A DNA stretch of 22,840 bases. Origin: DSNY01 sp040752195. GTDB lineage: Bacteria > Pseudomonadota > Gammaproteobacteria > Burkholderiales > Burkholderiaceae_F. Made by a program: the position numbers and the translations under genes. This document shows positions 22,554-22,840 of this stretch, in pieces. Every line of letters starts with the position of its first letter. Position 1 is the stretch's first letter. A model generated the notes under the pieces. It saw nothing but the letters and a program-made list of their open reading frames with translations. It was not told the origin of the DNA and searched no databases. Location of the stretch: positions 1 to 22,840 of the forward strand of contig JBFMFC010000053.1 in NCBI GenBank assembly GCA_040752195.1. The letters are read 5' to 3'.

Positions 22554-22840
22554 TCAGCGCGTCGGCAGGCGGCGGAAGCCGGAGGCCACGAGCGCTTCCT
22601 CTTCGAGTGTGGCGGGACGCGTGTCGATGCGATCGACCCGCGCAGTCGACGGCCCGCGGCGCGCCCACGCGAGCAGCGATTCGCAAGCCGCCGGCGTGCC
22701 GCGCGCGACCGCTTCGATCGATCCGTCGCTGCGGTTGCGCACCCAACCGTCGAGGCGCAGGCGGCGCGCGACTTCGCACATGCTGTCGCGGAATCCGACG
22801 CCCTGCACCACACCTTCGATGCGGAAGTGAATCGTCTGCT
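22554..22840 (-). CDS. acyP: Acylphosphatase, 5' end cut by the window edge (95 residues visible)
   Basis: Hydrolyses acyl phosphates to a carboxylate and phosphate in the cytoplasm. The visible frame reads QTIHFRIEGVVQGVGFRDSM at its start. GVVQGVGFR is the family signature; its Arg binds the phosphate, and the catalytic Asn is in GWVRNRSDGSIE. The reading frame stays open to base 22840, so the first codon, probably only one or a few residues away, lies outside the window. A GTG inside the signature (about 22811) is not a sensible start because it would delete the first beta strand. Length near 95 suits the family. The C-terminal tail (EEEALVASGFRRLPTR) is ordinary. Confidence 0.93.
   Translation of the reverse strand, partial: QTIHFRIEGVVQGVGFRDSMCEVARRLRLDGWVRNRSDGSIEAVARGTPAACESLLAWARRGPSTARVDRIDTRPATLEEEALVASGFRRLPTR

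Noticed and set aside
1..22840. CRISPR array, mobile element, tRNA or defence island
   Set aside because: I found no regularly spaced direct repeats, transposase or integrase motifs, tRNA-like cloverleaf or nuclease/toxin genes. Gene order and codon bias are uniform throughout.

Overview
The window is a GC-rich stretch of ordinary, tightly packed bacterial chromosome. Codon bias is strongly toward G/C at third positions, Shine-Dalgarno starts are clear, and many genes overlap by 1-4 bases. The gene content points to a Burkholderiales-type betaproteobacterium: a DUF4148-like secreted protein, a Bug/TctC solute receptor with TctB and TctA, a DctPQM TRAP transporter, a class III CoA-transferase and an FCD-type GntR regulator. 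This placement is inferred from gene families, not from a marker gene. I see no rRNA, tRNA, transposase, integrase, CRISPR array, toxin-antitoxin pair or recognisable defence system, and no gap between genes exceeds about 210 bases.

Left part (1-6.8 kb): a small secreted DUF4148-like protein ends at a very strong hairpin. On the minus strand follow an NAD(P)-dependent beta-hydroxyacid dehydrogenase and an ECF-type sigma factor, which overlaps a 62-residue zinc-finger anti-sigma candidate by ATGA. A secreted glycerophosphodiester phosphodiesterase carrying an EF-hand-like insert reads on the plus strand. Next come an XRE-family regulator (minus) and a divergent polytopic membrane protein (plus) that share an intergenic region with a 17-bp inverted repeat. 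A PAS-GGDEF protein whose metal-binding Asp is Asn converges on the membrane protein, and a hairpin holds both stop codons.

Central catabolic block (6.8-16.9 kb): a GntR/FCD regulator and a 1013-residue FAD plus Fe-S 2-hydroxyacid dehydrogenase (ATGA overlap) read rightward. Leftward run a class V (serine/alanine-glyoxylate type) aminotransferase, TRAP genes dctP-dctQ-dctM, a crotonase-fold enzyme and a CaiB/BaiF CoA-transferase. The palindrome TGTATACA lies between the two arms just upstream of gntR. The simplest reading is that a carboxylate is imported by the TRAP system, a 2-hydroxyacid is oxidised to a 2-oxoacid that can be transaminated, and a CoA-ester branch is handled by the CoA-transferase and crotonase. 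The substrate cannot be read from the sequence.

Right part (16.9-22.84 kb): a second uptake operon runs leftward, tctC-tctB-tctA followed by a cytoplasmic-type gamma-glutamyltransferase-family protein. A small membrane protein is divergent from it. An acylphosphatase gene, cut by the right edge, ends the window.

No clearly new biological system is evident. The most useful leads are the degenerate GGDEF site, the EF-hand insert in the phosphodiesterase, the crotonase lacking its second Glu, the GntR-governed hydroxyacid/aminotransferase/TRAP/CoA module with an internal hairpin, and the TTT-GGT pairing.
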